Below are positions 35,101-46,871 of a stretch of DNA of 64,000 bases, piece by piece; positions within the stretch are counted from its first letter, which is position 1, and every line of letters starts with the position of its first letter. The stretch covers positions 4,836,001-4,900,000 of the forward strand of contig NC_135772.1 of assembly GCF_028453695.1 (NCBI RefSeq), read 5' to 3'. Under the pieces are notes generated by a model, which was not told the DNA's origin, made no database searches, and saw only the letters and a list, made by a program, of their open reading frames with translations. A program made the translations under genes and the position numbers. The DNA comes from Augochlora pura. Its lineage: Eukaryota; Arthropoda; Insecta; Hymenoptera; Halictidae.

Positions 35101-35628
35101 CGGATAGAAAAGAGTCACGAGTCGGTCGCGAAAAATGATCATGGGGCCCCAGGTGTATGATCTACGAATACGGTTAATCAGGATCCAGGATCGTTGAGGA
35201 TAAAACGCGTCGCGCCGTCACGAATTCTCGTGGCCGGTTTGTGGAAATTCCTGGGGGCCGATCGTGATCCATGAAATGTCACACGACTGGCTTCCCTTGC
35301 CGCGGTTCCATTGCGCAACCGATCTATTTCTTCTGTCGAACTGCTCTTGGTGCAATGTCCTTAGTCATTAAATTGCAGGCTTTGCTTAGAATATTTGCAA
35401 AATAAAATCAAAGGGTCTAGCAAGGCGAAGAATCGCGCCAGTTTTGAAATAATAAGGCCTTTAAAACTGCAAGCATCTACACCTTCGTTTAAGGGTAGTT
35501 TAGGGTTGCAAAGCCTAATCTACGTCTTCTATTTTTTTTTAAATATTACTAGAGAAATAAAAGCAAAATGGAGCTTCAATTAGGATATCTTTTCATGGAA
35601 AAATTATTATGACAATACATTATCATTT

Positions 35629-35760
35629 TCAGGGTGGTTTTCGCTGTGGATCCTCTGAGTGACCATTGCTATTATTTATGATAAATACATGACAGAGTAT
35701 TAATCCTGATAACCTTAACCAATGGTCGCTCAAAGGGTAGCTTACAAAAGCTACCCCTGA
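35629..35760. mobile_element. Short MITE-like element with TCAGGG...CCCTGA ends
   Basis: The left part (TCAGGGTGG...CTCTGAGTGACCATTGCT) and the reverse complement of the right part (TCAGGGGTAG...CTTTGAGCGACCATTGGT) are inverted copies, so the 132-bp element could fold on itself. The target duplication is unclear, so superfamily is not assigned. Confidence 0.55.
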
Positions 35761-38700
35761 ATTATATTTATCCATCATTAGTAACTGGTTTCACGTCCTG
35801 AAAAACGACAGCCTGGCGAGATTCTATTTTTGCCTGACCCTGTACAAGCAAACGAATCGAGAAACGTTTCGTTTAAGACAGCCTTGCCACCGAACTAAAA
35901 AACGCTTGAACAGGAAGTTTTTGTCCTACAGACATTATCGTCCACCTGTTCGGAACGGTGCCAAGGTGGTTAACAGTAACAATTAGTTTATCTTTGGCAA
36001 ATAAAATCCCAGGCTTGTACATCCTTGCGGAAGAATCGCTTCTGCGATATTCGAACGAGCGACGATTAAGAAAAAGAGTTCGGACGTCACGCTTATTCCG
36101 CATTCTTTCGCAAACTGGTCTATTTGATTGACAGCCTAAGTGATACTCAATATCTTTCGCATTTATCTGATGACACATTGAAACTACTGGTTCTCGACAA
36201 TGTAGCGCAGATATTAAACGTAACGCTCATTTTATCGGGCGTAAGACGAAGGATAAGCGCGGAGCAACTAAGACCGAGATATTCGAAATTAATGATAGTG
36301 GTATATCGGCCAAAAAAAGAATGAGATATTGGCGGAACGTCAAGAGGTTCGCAGAAACCAGTTTCCTCGTACACAAAGGCGGCTGAGACGATCAATTACT
36401 CAGAAACTTGTTTTACATGCGTTGATTGCGGAAAAATCCGTAAAAGATTGAGCCTGGTAAGCTGTATATCAATCCGCGATAGATCTCTATTAATAACTAC
36501 TGGAAGAGAATATATGATAACAATTATTATCGCTGAGACAAGCTCGCACCTAGATAGAAACTAAGTAGCTGCAACGAGCTGACACGTGCTGCTACTAAAC
36601 TGAGTCATTTCATTTGTTTCCCGATCGGTTAAACGAAACCGGTAACCTTCGTTTCCTCTTTTTCACGGCATTGCTAAATACATATGTATAATACCGCGAC
36701 AAAGAGGCTGCTGAGGTTCAACGTGCGACGAATACCGGCTCAGCTTCCGGCGTACACCGCGGCCACGCGACTTACCTGCCCGCAAAACACCTTCGCGTCG
36801 TTCGCGATGCAATTCGCCGGGTTAGACCTTGCCGATACTGTCTCGAGCTTCGGAACCTTGTGATTTCTCGTTCGAACCGACGATCGCCTCGGGTGCCACG
36901 CACGTGGTGACGCTGTGACTCGCGACGCCTTCAGGAAAACGCATTTGTTACCTGCGCGACTCGTTAACGTCAAGGCTTCGCGGCGCCGTGAAACGCAAAC
37001 AGGTATCCTCCAGGACGAGGAACTATTTCATCGATAGAAGCAACGAGGAAGAAGCCGCGAACGATTTTATTTCCGATTCTTGACTGGTTTTTTGGACAAT
37101 TTCTTTGACGATGTCTGCGCTACTCGGGGATAAATGTTGTTTCTTATCTCGCGGTCGTATCTTGTTTGAACAAAATATTTTCATGTAACTCTCGTCGAAA
37201 GCGTGTGTCCCCCCTTGGGACGATCCGGTCAATATTGTTTGCTTGAGAAAAAAAAGTTGCGGTATGTGTGCCAGGGAAACAACACGTCGCGACGCGAGCA
37301 CGTTTTATCTCTTAAAAACGAGGGAGCAAACACGTTAAAATAAAAATCAAATTATGGTGTCGATGGCGCATCCAACGATTTAGTTGATTATGCAACGTGT
37401 TGTCGAGGTCAATGCTTGACTGTCTACCAGACAATGACTAAAATACTTTATCTGAATTTTGCTGTTGCTTAGGATGACACAAAGTGACAAGAGATCCTTT
37501 TACATTCTTTATCTGACGCTACAAATGCCCCTGCAAATAATTAAAGATTGCTACTCAATAAATCATGCGTATAAATCAGAAAACGCTTCCTTCAAATTTT
37601 CGTCACGGATAAAAAGCTGAAGAAAATCAAAATATAAAAAATAGATATCTTAAAAGCAAATTTAAGACGTTCGGTCTATTTTTAAACAAGTTGTTGCGCT
37701 TCGAAAGGTGTACGATTACTTTGGTTCGTAACTGTAGATATATTTTGTTAAGGATATTCGACGAACAGCTCAGAGAAGATTTAATGCTCGATATTTCGAA
37801 ACGTACAGCACGTGAGTTAGGTCAGGAGTTAGTTCCGACGATAAAGAACTTTGGCTCATACGTACTTTAGGGACAAAGTAATTGCGAAAGTTTCTATTTT
37901 ATTTATGCAAATGATAGTGGTTCCCTCCAAAAGCCTGCGCTCTATCTCTTTTTAAATCTCGAGCCGACCTTGCCATAAACCACTCATTATCTTGCGCGTC
38001 CTCGCGCGGCTTAAAGAGTTATTGTCATTTCTGTACACATAGACGCCCCGAGGAGCACAGATTACTTATCGGAAACAGCACACGCCAATCTTTTAACAAC
38101 AAATTACGCCATTATGTTTAGAGACTCGCGCCTGAGAACGGCAATTGGAAAATGGCGCGTTTCTTTGAATATATTCGATATAATTATCAATATATCTTGC
38201 AATGCTAGAAGACGTATCTCTGGCTTTAATTCTTTCATTTATCCCTCAATTATTGCAGCTTATCCCTTGTCAATTAACGGTGTCAATTACCTCTCAGTTA
38301 TTCCATCGAATCTCAGTAATCGTATTTAATATAAAAATCGCGAATAAATTAGTACTAACCAGGGTCTAACTAAAATTGTAGATGCTACAACTAACGTTTC
38401 CCCGCAGCCGACAGACAATATAAAAATAGTAACGCAGTCGACGTACTTGTCCTCGGACGTCTTCTACAGATAAGGTGAGGAGGAACGTTGCCGTCGTCGT
38501 GGCGAGGATATGGATTGTTGATAGATCGATCAGTCGCGAAAGTATACAAACCGCAGATACGGCAAATTAGACTACTGCGCGGGAGTCGCGACGAATTAAT
38601 TATCTGCTCGAGCGACGGAAACGTTATCGAGAGATGTATCTTACGTATCGCGAAAAACGATATTCGACACACGGGCGTCCCGTCGAGTGCTCTCGATGAT

Positions 38701-38822
38701 GACCGATAATTTTCGGCGTTTCGTGATAATCGCGAGAGTCGTACGTCGAAAGTCCGATCGGTTGCGTAACGAGGCACATCAACCGGTTGCCGGATGGTTG
38801 CATCCCGAACTTGACGACGATC

Positions 38823-38845
38823 AGAGAGAGAGAGAGAGAGAGAGA
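38823..38845. repeat. (GA)n microsatellite
   Basis: About 11 GA dinucleotides at the left edge of the CpG-rich block. Confidence 0.9.
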
Positions 38846-38849
38846 AAGG

Positions 38850-40620
38850 GAGACGGTTCCACGCGACAACTGATTTTCGAAACGGGTGCGTATAATATAA
38901 TACTCACGTGACACGCGTCGATTATTCGCAGAGGACCACAAAGGACGACGTAGGAGCACACGGGAGGACCACAAGTATAAGCGTCGATGATTCGAGCGTC
39001 CGGATATCTTCCAGCTGAGGGGATCTCGTGGTTTTTCCCCGGCTTCTACGTGAATGGAGACTCTCCGGCTCTGCGTAACCTTCTATTTACATCCTCGACC
39101 GATCCTCGGCGGATTCTTTTCCCCCCTCGCGTCTCCCTGCAGCCGATGATCCCTTTCGTACCGGCCCCGATCCTCCAATCGTTTTCTACACCTTTATCTT
39201 TTTCCGGTGTCTAATAGTATCCGCGGCGATAATGATTTATCAGCGGATCTTGGAACAGTCTTCGGCCGAGTGTCGCGGGGTGTGATTATAGGTCGACGGA
39301 GACACTTACGGATTAATCCCGGACACAAATCGGTTGCACAACGGGTTCGAAGTCCGTAGGATCGACCGTTTCGCCTGTCGCCAATCGTCGGCAGGGATTT
39401 AGATTATCGCTGATAATCTCGAGGGAACTCGCGGATGCAGAAACGACGGGACACGCCGAAGAGCAACCGCGGCAGACGCGGTGGCAAGCGACAACGGATG
39501 ATTCGACGGCGCACGGAATTTTGAACGATTCGGTGGATAAGAGCGCGCGCGCGGTTTTCGGTGTACGAACGTTTCTGCAAAAAGCCGCGTCTCCGAACAG
39601 GTGAAGCAGCGTGGACTCTCGATGATGTATCCGTGTCCTTCGGGTATTTACTTTCTCTCCATAAACGATTCCGATCGTTCGCCCGAATGCTTTATGTCAA
39701 GAGTCCGCGCGGTCCTCTGCGCGCTATGGATCTCTTTCGGAAATCTGCGGAGCACTGCTCCGAATTCTTCAAAGTATCTTTGCCGGATGACTGCAGGAGT
39801 CTCGTAGAGGGATCCGTGGCGCGTCCGTTCGCCAGGAGGGATCGTCGCGTAGATCGGATCCGATAGATCGGCCTGCTCGGCGGTCGCGGAGATGACAGTC
39901 GGCGGTGCTTGAGAAAGAGCGAAGGAAATCCGCGTGGAACGGTGACGAACGTCGGGCACGACTAGCCTGGTTTTTTCGGCGTTACTCAGGTTTATATACG
40001 CCGGTGTACATAGGTTCGATTGTGGCGACCAGACACGCGTCCCGCTATAAGAGCGACGTGACGCGATTCGTGGGAGGGGAGATAGAGGCCGTCCTCCTAA
40101 ATGGGTTCTATCGGTGCGGTGGCCGCGTCGTTTCGAAGACGACAACACGAAGACCGTTCGAGGACTGTCCGGAGACGGCTCGTTCCGTGAATTGTCCTTA
40201 GCATCGCGACGATCGCGCGAAGACAGAGCTCCGCGAACGCGATCGGCTCCGCTCCGCCGGGTCTCGCACCGTCTGCATTTCGGCTGCTACTCCCTTTCAC
40301 CTGCTGTCTCTGTCCTCCTCTGCCCAAAAACGCCTGTCCTCTATTTGTCGCAACGCTGCCTCCACCGACGTCTACCCTCTCCAAGAGCCGGTGATCTCCC
40401 GAGCTCTCTTTCCGCGATGCTGGACCACGGAACGAGCCGTTCGGATCCGCTTCGCGGTTTGCGTTGCGTAAAGTCTGTAAATAACGCAAGCGGATCAATC
40501 GGACGCATTCATACCTGTCGCCGGCGCAAGTCCGATCGGAAATAAGGCCCCACTTACCCCCTCCTGGAGAACGTCCAACCGACTTGTCGTTGGTCAGTGG
40601 GACAGTAACGAGGAAAGACA
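38850..40620. promoter_or_regulatory. CpG-rich block, candidate upstream promoter/5' exon region
   Basis: GC- and CpG-rich sequence stands out from the AT-rich surroundings. The long open frames in it overlap on both strands, as expected from composition. On the minus strand GCCGGCGACAG|GTATGA (exon end 40515) is a good donor, so it could hold a non-coding first exon of the transporter gene about 8 kb downstream. Inference only. Confidence 0.3.
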
Positions 40621-42344
40621 AAAATTTGTCGTAGTCGTTGCGTTCTTGACCATTCTGTTTCTTTACTAAATTTGGTTAATTTAGATATTGTAATTAATTG
40701 CCAAACCTGGTACAGTAGAGTCTTCATTGTCCAAGCTGAGAACAGTTACTTAGATACGTCACACAGTGGTCCTAGTTATACGGATTTCGTTTAAGTTCTC
40801 CTTTTCCTTCTGGCCTCTCGTCTATGTTGATGTAATTAATGCAATTGTAACTAATACTCCATACTGCAACATATATTTATATATTGGTATAATATACAGT
40901 TATACGTTCAATGTATAACTACATTAAACTGTAGTATATAGTTATACATTAAATTTGTAACTACTGTGCATTTGAATATTGCTGATAGGGTGAAACTACA
41001 TACTCAATATGCATTATAATATGACCGTGAAACGTATGCGTCAGCAGCATGATACAATTCCTTGTCTATTGTTTGTATGCAAACGCATCATGGGAATCAG
41101 CAAAATTCGAGATTAGCAATCGATGCGTGTGTATATAATCTGACAACTTTTTAAAACAAATAATAATCTAACCGAGACCTGGCATAGATGATCTAACTTT
41201 AAATTCGATTTTCTCGACGACGCAGTCCCGAATAAAATAATAAAAGCAATCGCTAGTCAGTGAAACATAAAGAATAATATTTGAGTAAAAATGTTTCGGT
41301 GTAACTATAGTCCAGTTAATATTGTATAGTCTTCACCTTGAACTAAATTATAGACCGAGCTTCTTGTTTCGAAAATGTACATTTAGATAATTGCACTCTG
41401 ACTTTTCCACTGAAGTCGATATTTCGTCATAGCTACATGGAAAGCTTCCTAGGAGAATCTAACAGCAAACAGATAAAGCTGCGCGTTACAATTAAACGGC
41501 GGAAGTTGTTTTCGCGGACGCGTATTTTAAAAAACTGAGTAAAACTCGAATGTGTTTATTGATAGATGTGTTAATATTGAAAGTAAAAAAACTAGTTATT
41601 TCCTCGGATATTTTGCATGTTGCAAATTCCTTGCATATTTTGCATATTCTGCATATTAGATACATGTATACGATAATTATACAAAATAGCTTGAAAACTG
41701 TGGTGACTTGCTTAAACTTATAGTCAAAAAATAATGTATGTAATGTAAAGGATTTAAATGCATTGATTAAACATAATTTGACAAGCTTTTTTGTATGTAC
41801 AGAAGTGCATACAACATGTATATCTCACATACAGTTTGCATATAAGTCTAATCACAATGACAAATTTCTTTGGAATGGATAACTTTTCATTGAACTGTTT
41901 GCATTCACCTTACATACATTTCTGAATTTCTCGGACAGGTGAAAAGTTAAAACGGATGAAATTATGTCAAGTGCTTCATGAACTACTTGTTTTATGTCAC
42001 ATTTCGCGTTGCATAAAGGGTCTGAGGATTACGTAAAACCAGCCCAGATTGCGTAAAATATTTCTGCTATGCTAAATCATAACGTTCACTTTCGACAGTG
42101 ACGACAAAAACGTCTAAACGTCGGATCTGCTAATCATTTTTACTGATAGATACCGCGATCGTGATCGAGGCTGATATAACTCTTCAATGACGCGATTATT
42201 TCTAAAATTTAGTAGCAAACGCTGTACGTAAATTCACTACGCACGTTATGCTATTCAAATAAAGTGCAAGAAGTGAAATATTTGTTCAGGGGTTGCATTA
42301 TCTAGATGATGAACTTATCGACGAATAAGTCATTTACAATGGCA

Positions 42345-42422
42345 AATATCTCGAAAAGTACTAACGATATGAAAGTCAAATAAATATATCTGTTCCGTGC
42401 CATTCGTACTTTTCGAGATATT
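42345..42422. repeat. 17-bp perfect inverted repeat with 44-nt spacer
   Basis: AATATCTCGAAAAGTAC at 42345-42361 is repeated as its exact reverse complement at 42406-42422. No coding context. Possibly the core of a dispersed repeat or a hairpin RNA. Confidence 0.8.
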
Positions 42423-44347
42423 CAACCCTGGTGGATTAAAATGCGACGCTGTATATTAAAAATAACGATTCATCGATACACCTTTTTTGATAATATATCT
42501 AAAGAGGCCCTAGATATTAGTTTAAATTAATAAGTTTATCATAATTAAAATTGGATAAGATTATTATAATCCTGACAATGTACTCGAAGTAAAATCCTAC
42601 AATTACTATCTCTAGAACTTCATCACTATCGGCGAGTCGAAGAGATATTTTTAATTAAATCGAGGATACGTTTTCTAAAGCGAATCTATTTTCAAATCAA
42701 AGGTATCGAAAAGTAAAAAGCATTCGATGGAATGTGGCGCATGCACACGTGCCTGCATACAACAAACAAGAACGCCATACTAGATAAAGAAGTTTGCATG
42801 ATAAGGAATACCTTACGTGTAAAGTTGAGTACTTGTAAATAGTGATACCGATTGTGAGATTAGTAACCACGGTCTACATATAGATAAATCGACTAATCAA
42901 GGGTGAATAAATCGATCGAAATTTTTATACCAGCGACGAGAACGCAGAGATCGGAAACCCTCGATAAACTTTCAACTAAAAGATCGTATGGCGAATTGTA
43001 GCTGACTTTGTTACGCTTTTCACGAAAGAGTAGCTTGAAAATCAGTTTTACAAAAGCTTGCCGATCGACCGAATAATTTACAATTATCCACGCTCCCGTA
43101 ATATTTTTACAGTTTAAATAACGGACAAACACTTTCCTTTTGTTATCGTTCACGCGCAACAAGAGGATAAAAGATGAAATCATTTGTTTCGGGAACATTA
43201 TCTCCGCGAATGGAAAGTTGCAGTAGCCTATGGTAAGTCTCTTCGGAATGATCACCTGTCGGTGTAATTAATTACAAAAGCTCGTCGTATATCAATCGCT
43301 CCGTACAACGGGTTCAGCGGGAAAATGATAATGGAATAAATAACAATAAAGAAATTGCAACTCTGTGCGAGCATGTATACATATTTTCGCGGTAACTCAA
43401 CCACTCCGCGAAACGAATTACTTAAATCCATATAATCTTCGTTCCTATCCTCGGTATACAGGTTTATCTCGGAGCGATGGCTCCAGCAACAAGTCATTGT
43501 TAAATTTCTTAATCCGCTGATATCCACGGTGGCGGATACACGTCGACCTTTTAATTTTATCTTTTCGATTGAAATAAAAAATGCACGATATGAAATAAAA
43601 TATGCAATATATTATTGCACGTGCAATTTGTTCTGTATACGCTCTTCTGGATCATCTGTCCTGTTAAATCCAAGTTTCGTGCATATCTTTCTTGTCGCAT
43701 AATATCACAATAGACAATCACAGACACAAAAATCGAAATTCATTGCTAAACATTTATCTGGTTTTGCTATCATCAATATTGACAGTTATATGTATCTCTA
43801 GCTTAAAATCTTATGATCGTTTCGACAGGAAGGTGAGAATACTCGTTCGAAGTTTAAATATTGATATAAGCTACTACACTAGCAACGCAAAGACATTTAA
43901 CCAAAACTGTTACATAAGAAAGTTGTTGCATAATTCGACGAAATGACAAACCGCAGCTATTAGCGCATATCTATTTCATGTAGAAACGATGTCTTATTTA
44001 TATTAATGTTACGGCTGAGGTCACGCAAAAATTATAATATTCTTGTCTTTACTATTTTGCGCTCGCTGCAATACCAATAAAGAAACGCATACAATAAAGA
44101 ACAACAGTATTCGCACACCTTTTAAAACGTTATAAAATCTTTAACATTGGTCTAAACGACTTGAATTTCTTTGTAAATGTTAGAGAGACCGTTTCGCTGT
44201 ATAATAATTAAAATATCTTTTTTCTTAATTTTTCTATTACTTAGAATAAAAAATTGTAACAGTGTGCATAAACTAAATAAACAGAACATTTTTAATGATA
44301 CTACTACTACTGTTATAATACTCTTATTAAATACAAAAGATTTACAG

Positions 44348-44353
44348 TTTATT
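44348..44353 (-). terminator. Candidate poly(A) signal AATAAA for TMEM129
   Basis: Minus-strand AATAAA about 140 nt downstream of the stop codon, a typical distance. Confidence 0.45.
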
Positions 44354-44420
44354 TTTATATAAAAATCACACCAACTATTTTCATCATTATTCTTATTATA
44401 TAAGTACTCTTCTATGCATA

Positions 44421-44466
44421 TGTGTATGTATGTATATACATATATTTATATATATATATATATATC
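44421..44466. repeat. (TA)n / TATG-rich microsatellite
   Basis: TATGTATGTATATACATATAT-type sequence grading into a pure TA run, in the TMEM129 3' UTR region just after its stop codon. Confidence 0.85.
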
Positions 44467-44492
44467 AATCTAAAATAAATCCTTTGCCCCAT

Positions 44493-46232
44493 TCAAACAG
44501 GCTGTATCAAACACACGTCTAAAATGCAGAATTTTGCTCTGCACAAGGGGCAAGAACATTTAGAAGACAACCATGTTTCTGGAGCACCTTCATCTTGTCT
44601 TGATGCAAACCTGTAATAACGTACATAATAGAAATATTGTGAGCTTTTCCGTTAACAATACGTGTTAATAGATATTTAAACTAAAGAATAAATTGCTTTA
44701 ATCAAAATTAGTAAATGATTCCTTCCTTATGTAATTAATTCGTATTTCTATTTATAAGACCTTTCAAAGATAGTTACTGCCAAAAATAAAATAATACGCG
44801 AACGTTAAAGATTAATCAGAAAGGTGGTAAATACATTTACCATTTTGCCATACAGTCTATGCACCACATGGGTCGACAATGACAGGTCATGCAATCTTCA
44901 GAATTACCAGTTCCTATGCCTGTAGTGCATTGTTTAGATAATTTTACGTTTGATGTAGCTTGCATACATCCAATACATTGACCTACTTCCTTAAGAAATA
45001 TACATTATAAGCATGAGATCATTTTTAAGATTGAAGTATACATCTAATTACAAACAAAGCTAAAAGTAAACTTATATATGATAACATACATCTGCAAATT
45101 CATAAGTTGGATTTTCTTGAACTTGTTCTTTAAAATTATCAATAAATCTATCGAGTAAGGTTTTATGAAATTGAATATTCTGCAGTATGGCAATGGGACT
45201 TGAAACTTTATCCTGCAAATTTTTAAAATTCAATGCATTTATCCTTATGTCAAAAGGCTTTGCTCCAGTTCTTGTTGGCTTCACCTACATTAAAGATTAT
45301 AAGAATGATTATAATATAAAAAAGTTTTCCTTAGTTTTGTAAATATAACTATCTTAAGAAATAAGTTATTCTTTATTAGTCAGACAACTCGAATAAGTCA
45401 GACAAAATTTACCTGAATATTGATAAATGTAATTTCTCCTCTAGTTACAGGTGACATATTATGAGTGTCACTTTTATTAACAACTAAGGCTGTAGTACTT
45501 TGGTGAGCAACTAATATTGTATAAGGCATTATCTTAATTATCCAATTATCTGTTGCTATTATAGATGATACACTGCTCGTATTAATTATAATTTTCTCCA
45601 TCCTAAAATACAATTACAGTTGCTTTTAATTCCTTTCCAAACTATTCCATCTTTTTGAACAGGATGTTTAAGTTAGTACCTTCTATATTCTGTGTTGATG
45701 TCTGAAGCAATTGCAGACCATGTTGAATTATTGTTGTCAACATTATTATTATTATTACAATAAATGATAAGATTTTGTACTATAGGATGTTTAGCATAGT
45801 TATTCATGGACCACATTAGAATTTTATACCATGCAAATAAAGGAAGGAGAACTGTACATGTAATGAACATCAACCAGAAATTATGATAACCTAACAAAGC
45901 TTTCATAATATTGATATGTTCAAATAAAATTAACCCACAGGTGTAACCTGAATGAGAACAAGATTAATTTTCAGTATTACGTATTACAAATTTGGACTAC
46001 TGAAACAATAAGGAAATGTTTTATAGTTACCAAATGGAAGCATAGAATGTACAAATAACGTAATTACACTTCTTTTTATATGGTACTGTATAAAAAACTC
46101 ATTTTCACTGCCTAACCAATTTGAAAATATATCTTTTATAGTTAATCCAACTGAAATAAATTCTGTGGGAGGATATATAATGCATCCTGATATTAAAATA
46201 TAAGATAACGTATAGAAGAAAAAAGCGGACAT
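44493..46232 (-). CDS. TMEM129: TMEM129-like ER membrane E3 ubiquitin ligase
   Basis: Six exons: 46232-46031, 45947-45680, 45602-45413, 45284-45090, 44989-44841, 44610-44493; phases agree, 373 aa (human protein about 360). The N-terminus matches the family: MSAFFFYTLSYILISGCIIY, PPTEF, GLTIKDIFSNWLGSENEFF, HIKRSVITLFVHSMLPFG. Exon 2 carries further hydrophobic segments. The C-terminal atypical RING is complete: QCIGCMQ, KLSKQC, DCMTCHCRPMWCIDCMAKW, FASRQ, and KCSCPLCRAKFCILDV just before the end. TMEM129 ubiquitinates substrates in ER-associated degradation with Derlin proteins (family knowledge). The Met at 46232 was preferred over the in-frame Met at 46268 because it aligns with the vertebrate start. 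It is head-to-head with Smu1, about 640 bp apart, suggesting a shared promoter. Confidence 0.94.
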
Positions 46233-46871
46233 TTTTTGAAAGATATATTTCCCGCCTTGTAGATTCAATTTTACATCTGGCCGTTAAACAAGAACTTTCA
46301 ATTACAGTGTAAATACATTTGACAATTAATACTTGAATTATTTACTTTGCATAACGTTATCTGCTGTCAAAACAAAATTGTTCTAGTTACACACATTTCT
46401 CCACATTAAAAATCATAGACCACACGTCACTATGAAACTATAGATAGGAAAATCTCTCGAAATACTGTTAATGTTCTACAGCGCTATTAGCGAACTGATT
46501 TATAACTAAACATAAGCCATACCTAAAGTTTTACAAGTTGTTAAACCAAATTGGTCTAATCTAATTAAAATCTATTATATTTTCCAAAAAAGTATAATAT
46601 TCATCAAATATCTGAAATTATAAAATATGAAGTGAAACTGTTTTTTCAAATTCAATCTTTTAACAATCGATATGTACGATTGTACATACAATTTCTTACA
46701 CAACTATGTTCATGGTATGAACATAACATTAAGTAACGTAGAGGCCCGTTTTTCTCTTAAACTTGTTTAGATTGTTATTCTAATGACGAGTGACAAATTG
46801 TTATATACACATAAGTGATGACATTATATTTACATATATCTTAAGGCATTGCACTTTAGATATTCAACACA
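46233..46871. promoter_or_regulatory. Bidirectional promoter region TMEM129 / Smu1
   Basis: 639 bp between two divergent start codons. No TATA box. A spaced palindrome TATGTTCAT-GGT-ATGAACATA lies at 46705-46725 and ACGTAGAGGCCCG just after it. Both recur in the inverted copy beyond the assembly gap (49501-49521 and about 49478-49490). Confidence 0.6.

Larger units (their letters stand above)
32191..44492. other. Gene-poor region between the transporter and TMEM129
   Basis: No domain-bearing exon recognised on either strand. It contains a small MITE (35629-35760), a CpG-rich block (38.8-40.6 kb) with possible 5' exons for the minus-strand transporter (donor-like CAG|GTATGA at 40515 and GCAG|GTAAGTCG near 36775), an inverted repeat at 42345-42422, and a pair of adjacent unrecognised minus-strand frames around 42893-43530. 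Confidence 0.5.

Noticed and set aside
39330..39365. GGTTCGAAGTCC looking like a tRNA T-loop
   Set aside because: No A-box or cloverleaf at the right distance on either strand.
39648..40621. Overlapping 140-174-codon frames on both strands in the CpG-rich block
   Set aside because: Open on both strands together, as expected from high GC. No recognisable motif; more likely 5' UTR or promoter sequence.
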